A DNA stretch of 7,655 nucleotides from CAYYHA01 sp964471535 (GTDB lineage Bacteria; Myxococcota; Myxococcia; SLRQ01). The stretch lies in the NCBI GenBank assembly GCA_964471535.1, contig CAYYHA010000210.1, positions 1 to 7,655 on the forward strand. The letters run 5' to 3'. Of this stretch, positions 5,663 through 7,655 are shown in pieces. The notes below the pieces were generated by a model, which saw nothing but the letters and a program-made list of their open reading frames with translations, made no database searches and had not been told where the DNA came from. The position numbers were made by a program, and so were the translations under genes. Each line of letters opens with the position of its first letter. Within the stretch, counting starts at the first letter, position 1.

Positions 5663-6289
5663 TCACGCCTCGCCGGTGGGGTTGACGATGAAGGCACCCG
5701 GCGAGAAGCCCAGGCGCTGCACCGCTTCCTCCCACCGCTTCTCCACCGCCACGTCGAAGACGAGGTCCTCCTGCAGGTCCAGCGGCACCCAGGACCCCTC
5801 GACGGTCTCCCGCTCGAGCTGGCGCGGGCTCCACCCGGCATAGCCGAGGAGGAAGAGAACCTTCGCCGGGCCCTCCTTGGCGACCACCCGCTCGAGGAGC
5901 GCGCGGCTCGTTCCCAGCGCCAGGTGTTCGCCGATGGGGAGCGCCCCCTCGACGTCCTCACCCGACGGCCGCTCGTAGAGGATCCAGAGCGCGTTCTGCT
6001 GCACCGGGCCACCCAGGAAGACGCGATCCTCGGCCCGTCCCGAGGCCCGCGCGACCTGTGCCAGGTGCTCGTCGATGGAGCCCAACATCTCGCCCACCGT
6101 GATCGGGGCGGGCCGATTCACGACGAACCCCAGGGCACCGTTCTCGTCGTGCTCGGCCATGAGCACCAGGGTCTGCCGGAAATTGGGATCGAGGAGGGAC
6201 GGCGCGGCCACCAGGAACCCAGGAGCCAGGCTTTGCTCCAGCGCGTCGTCGCCGGACTGTGCTTCTTTCTCGGTCGGGGGTTCGCTCAT
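5663..6289 (-). CDS. yqgE: YqgE/AlgH family protein (DUF179, UPF0301)
   Basis: This 208-residue protein is slightly longer than the roughly 185-190 residues usual in the family, because of a polar N-terminal extension of about 20 residues. Family hallmarks are clear: L-A-P-G-F-L-V-A-A-P then D-P-N-F-R-Q-T-L-V-L at about 21-43, G-A-L-G-F-V-V-N-R-P at about 51-60, V-F-L-G-G-P-V at about 89-95, and L-G-Y-A-G-W-S-P-x-Q-L-E-x-E near 147-160 followed by G-S-W. The family's biochemical role is not established. The names come from E. coli yqgE and the Pseudomonas alginate-related AlgH. There is no signal peptide, so it is probably cytoplasmic. Its ATG overlaps the stop of the upstream lipoprotein by 4 bp (ATGA) and only a weak GTGGA precedes it, pointing to coupled translation. 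The neighbour ruvX/yqgF often seen in other proteobacteria is not present in this window. Confidence 0.95.
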   Translation of the reverse strand: MSEPPTEKEAQSGDDALEQSLAPGFLVAAPSLLDPNFRQTLVLMAEHDENGALGFVVNRPAPITVGEMLGSIDEHLAQVARASGRAEDRVFLGGPVQQNALWILYERPSGEDVEGALPIGEHLALGTSRALLERVVAKEGPAKVLFLLGYAGWSPRQLERETVEGSWVPLDLQEDLVFDVAVEKRWEEAVQRLGFSPGAFIVNPTGEA

Positions 6290-7655
6290 AGGTCCACGTC
6301 GGTTTCGTCACCGGAAATATGGGTCAGATTTGGTCGGATTTCCTCGAAGCGTGCTTCGAGCGCATCGAAGCCCGGGACGACGAGGAGGTCCTGCCGCCAA
6401 GAATAATGCCCCGACGGAGCTTCGATAGGCGCGGACGCATCGAAGACCGGCGGCGCGAAGGCGTTCCCATCGGGGCCGAGGATCACCACGTCCCAGTCCA
6501 CGGTCCCGCCACTGAAGCGAGCGATGGCGAGCGAGACCATGGACCCGCGCGTGAACCGAAGCATGCCTCCGGAAACGGAGAGCACCGGCGGCTCCAGGAG
6601 ATCCAAATTGAGCGAGGCCACCGCACCTGCATCGAGCCCTTCGAAGAGCCGCGTCGAGTCGGGGGGCAGGGCCGTGCAGCTCGGACCGAGCGGGGTGTCC
6701 TCGCAGGTCCCCCGGCGTGAGGCGACCGCGACCAGATCGTAGTGGGCGCCGGAGAGCGGGCCAGAGAGCGGCGGCGCACTGCCCACCTGGCCACCGCTTC
6801 CGCCACCCGCGAGGGGCGGCAGCGGCGCCTGTCCCTCGGCACCCAGATCCACCAGCGGGATCGCCACGAGCTGCTCGGTCCCCGAGGGAAGCCCGGGCAC
6901 GTTGAGCTGTATCGGTACGCTCAGGGGCAAGTCGGGGGCGAAGTTCATGCCCTGCAGGTGCTCCCCCGCCGAAGGCGCGAGCCCGCGCAGGATGCCGAAG
7001 TGGGTCGGCTCGAAGCTGCCACCGAGGTCCGCATTGCCCGCCACCACGTAGACCGCCTGCAGCCCGGTTCGGGTGGTCAACAGGTACGCCTCGTCGACGC
7101 CCAGGTCGGAACGGTAGACAACCGACCCGTCGCCGGGGGGCGGGAGGTCGGAGGCGTCGCCCCCCGGGGGCAGGGTGGCGAGCACGGCGCCGCTTCGACT
7201 CTCCCCGAACGGGGGCTGGGGCAGCACGCTCAGGTCGATGGTGCCCGAGACGGTCGCGGTCCCCGGCCGGGGCTCGGGGGACAGGGAGCGCAGCACGACG
7301 CTCAAGTTCGCCGCCTCGAGCCCGTACACGGAGTGGAGTGCGTAGCCGTCGGCCACCGCGTGGACGTCCACCGGTCCGAGGAGGCCCCCCACGCGCCAGG
7401 TAAAGACGCCGCCTGCATCGGTGCGCCCGGAGGCACGCGCCCCATCGGCGTTCACCTGCACGAAGGCCCCTTCGATGGGGGCACCCGTATCCCCGCCGAA
7501 GACGACCACGTTCACCCGCCCATCGATGGGACCGCCGGTGGTGCCCCCGCCGGGCAAAGGCTGCGGCGCCACGTCGTTGCCGATGGGCGGGGTGCCCGCA
7601 TCTCCGGCATCAGGCCCGCCCCCATCGGGCCTGATGCCGGAGAGAAGACTACAAG
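6286..7655 (-). CDS. Large lipoprotein with carboxypeptidase-regulatory-like domain (5'-truncated by window edge)
   Basis: The frame is open to the right edge, giving 455 visible codons. A GTG at 7572 could be called as a start, but upstream codons continue without a stop to a Cys at 7653-7651. That Cys is followed by S-L-L-S-G and then a Gly/Asp/Pro-rich linker (P-D-G-G-G-P-D-A-G-D-A-G), the typical tether after a myxobacterial lipobox Cys. The partial codon before it ends in CT, allowing Ala or Ser at -1. So the signal peptide most likely lies just outside the window. Counting this Cys as 1, residues about 45-122 form a carboxypeptidase-regulatory-like beta-sandwich (V-N-V-V-V-F-G-G, then T-D-A-G-G-V-F-T-W). 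The remainder is beta-rich with Gly/Pro linkers (near 278-300) and a Cys317/Cys326 pair. It probably sits at the outer membrane; its ligand is unknown. It precedes and overlaps yqgE. Confidence 0.88.
   Translation of the reverse strand, partial: CSLLSGIRPDGGGPDAGDAGTPPIGNDVAPQPLPGGGTTGGPIDGRVNVVVFGGDTGAPIEGAFVQVNADGARASGRTDAGGVFTWRVGGLLGPVDVHAVADGYALHSVYGLEAANLSVVLRSLSPEPRPGTATVSGTIDLSVLPQPPFGESRSGAVLATLPPGGDASDLPPPGDGSVVYRSDLGVDEAYLLTTRTGLQAVYVVAGNADLGGSFEPTHFGILRGLAPSAGEHLQGMNFAPDLPLSVPIQLNVPGLPSGTEQLVAIPLVDLGAEGQAPLPPLAGGGSGGQVGSAPPLSGPLSGAHYDLVAVASRRGTCEDTPLGPSCTALPPDSTRLFEGLDAGAVASLNLDLLEPPVLSVSGGMLRFTRGSMVSLAIARFSGGTVDWDVVILGPDGNAFAPPVFDASAPIEAPSGHYSWRQDLLVVPGFDALEARFEEIRPNLTHISGDETDVDL
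7601..7643. repeat. Perfect 18-bp inverted repeat inside the lipoprotein linker coding region
   Basis: Bases 7601-7618 are the exact reverse complement of 7626-7643, separated by a 7-nt loop (7619-7625). In the minus-strand gene it encodes the Gly/Asp/Pro linker just after the likely lipidated Cys. A hairpin of this strength would form early in the lipoprotein mRNA. It shares no arm sequence with the repeat at 1-65 beyond a few bases. Confidence 0.85.

Noticed and set aside
6318..6323. CATATT on the minus strand as a -10 for an internal yqgE promoter
   Set aside because: No -35-like sequence lies 16-18 nt upstream, and the ATGA overlap already explains yqgE expression.
6343..6360. 8-bp inverted repeat CTCGAAGC/GCTTCGAG with a 2-nt gap
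   Set aside because: It lies within coding sequence for L-E-A-R-F-E, where frequent GAG/GAA/CTC/TTC codons easily create such symmetry, and a 2-nt loop cannot form a normal hairpin.
5057..6406. 449-codon plus-strand open frame across the PilZ and yqgE region
   Set aside because: It overlaps PilZ in another frame and runs antisense to yqgE. Its composition is Arg-rich, typical of GC-rich shadow frames.

Overview
The window is very GC-rich bacterial DNA with closely packed genes, strong GGAGG-type ribosome binding sites and several lipoproteins. One lipoprotein has a Gly/Asp/Pro-rich linker, and another has a C-x5-C-x5-C-type cysteine motif. Together with a PilZ protein and a calcium-type FG-GAP propeller, this suits a Myxococcota or other former deltaproteobacterial genome. 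That assignment is inference from style, not from a marker gene. I see no mobile element, CRISPR array, tRNA or rRNA, and every gene looks chromosomal.

Layout. (a) 1-65 is a large, nearly perfect hairpin whose right arm runs into the ribosome binding site of the first gene. (b) 73-2642, plus strand: a short Pro/Ala-rich, cysteine-motif lipoprotein overlaps by 4 bp a secreted 715-residue protein. That protein has an eight-motif FG-GAP/PQQ-like beta-propeller followed by a long helical domain. (c) 2696-4992, minus strand: sulfate adenylyltransferase (ATP sulfurylase, sat) is followed, with a 1-nt stop/start overlap, by a predicted lipoprotein of unknown function. (d) 4993-5267 is the divergent control region between sat and a PilZ gene. 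(e) 5268-5615, plus strand: a single-domain PilZ protein with a variant second motif. (f) 5663-7655, minus strand: a large lipoprotein with a carboxypeptidase-regulatory-like fold, cut by the right edge of the window, overlaps by 4 bp a YqgE/AlgH (DUF179) gene.

How the genes fit together. There are three probable translationally coupled pairs: lipoprotein-propeller, sat-lipoprotein and lipoprotein-yqgE. Five of the seven genes encode either exported proteins or YqgE, so the region leans towards the envelope. Sat is a cytoplasmic enzyme of sulfate activation, and no other sulfur-assimilation gene is visible. I found no convincing complete new multi-gene system. The most unusual items are the edge hairpins, the hybrid propeller protein with its lipoprotein partner, the Sat-lipoprotein coupling, and the variant motifs in Sat and PilZ.
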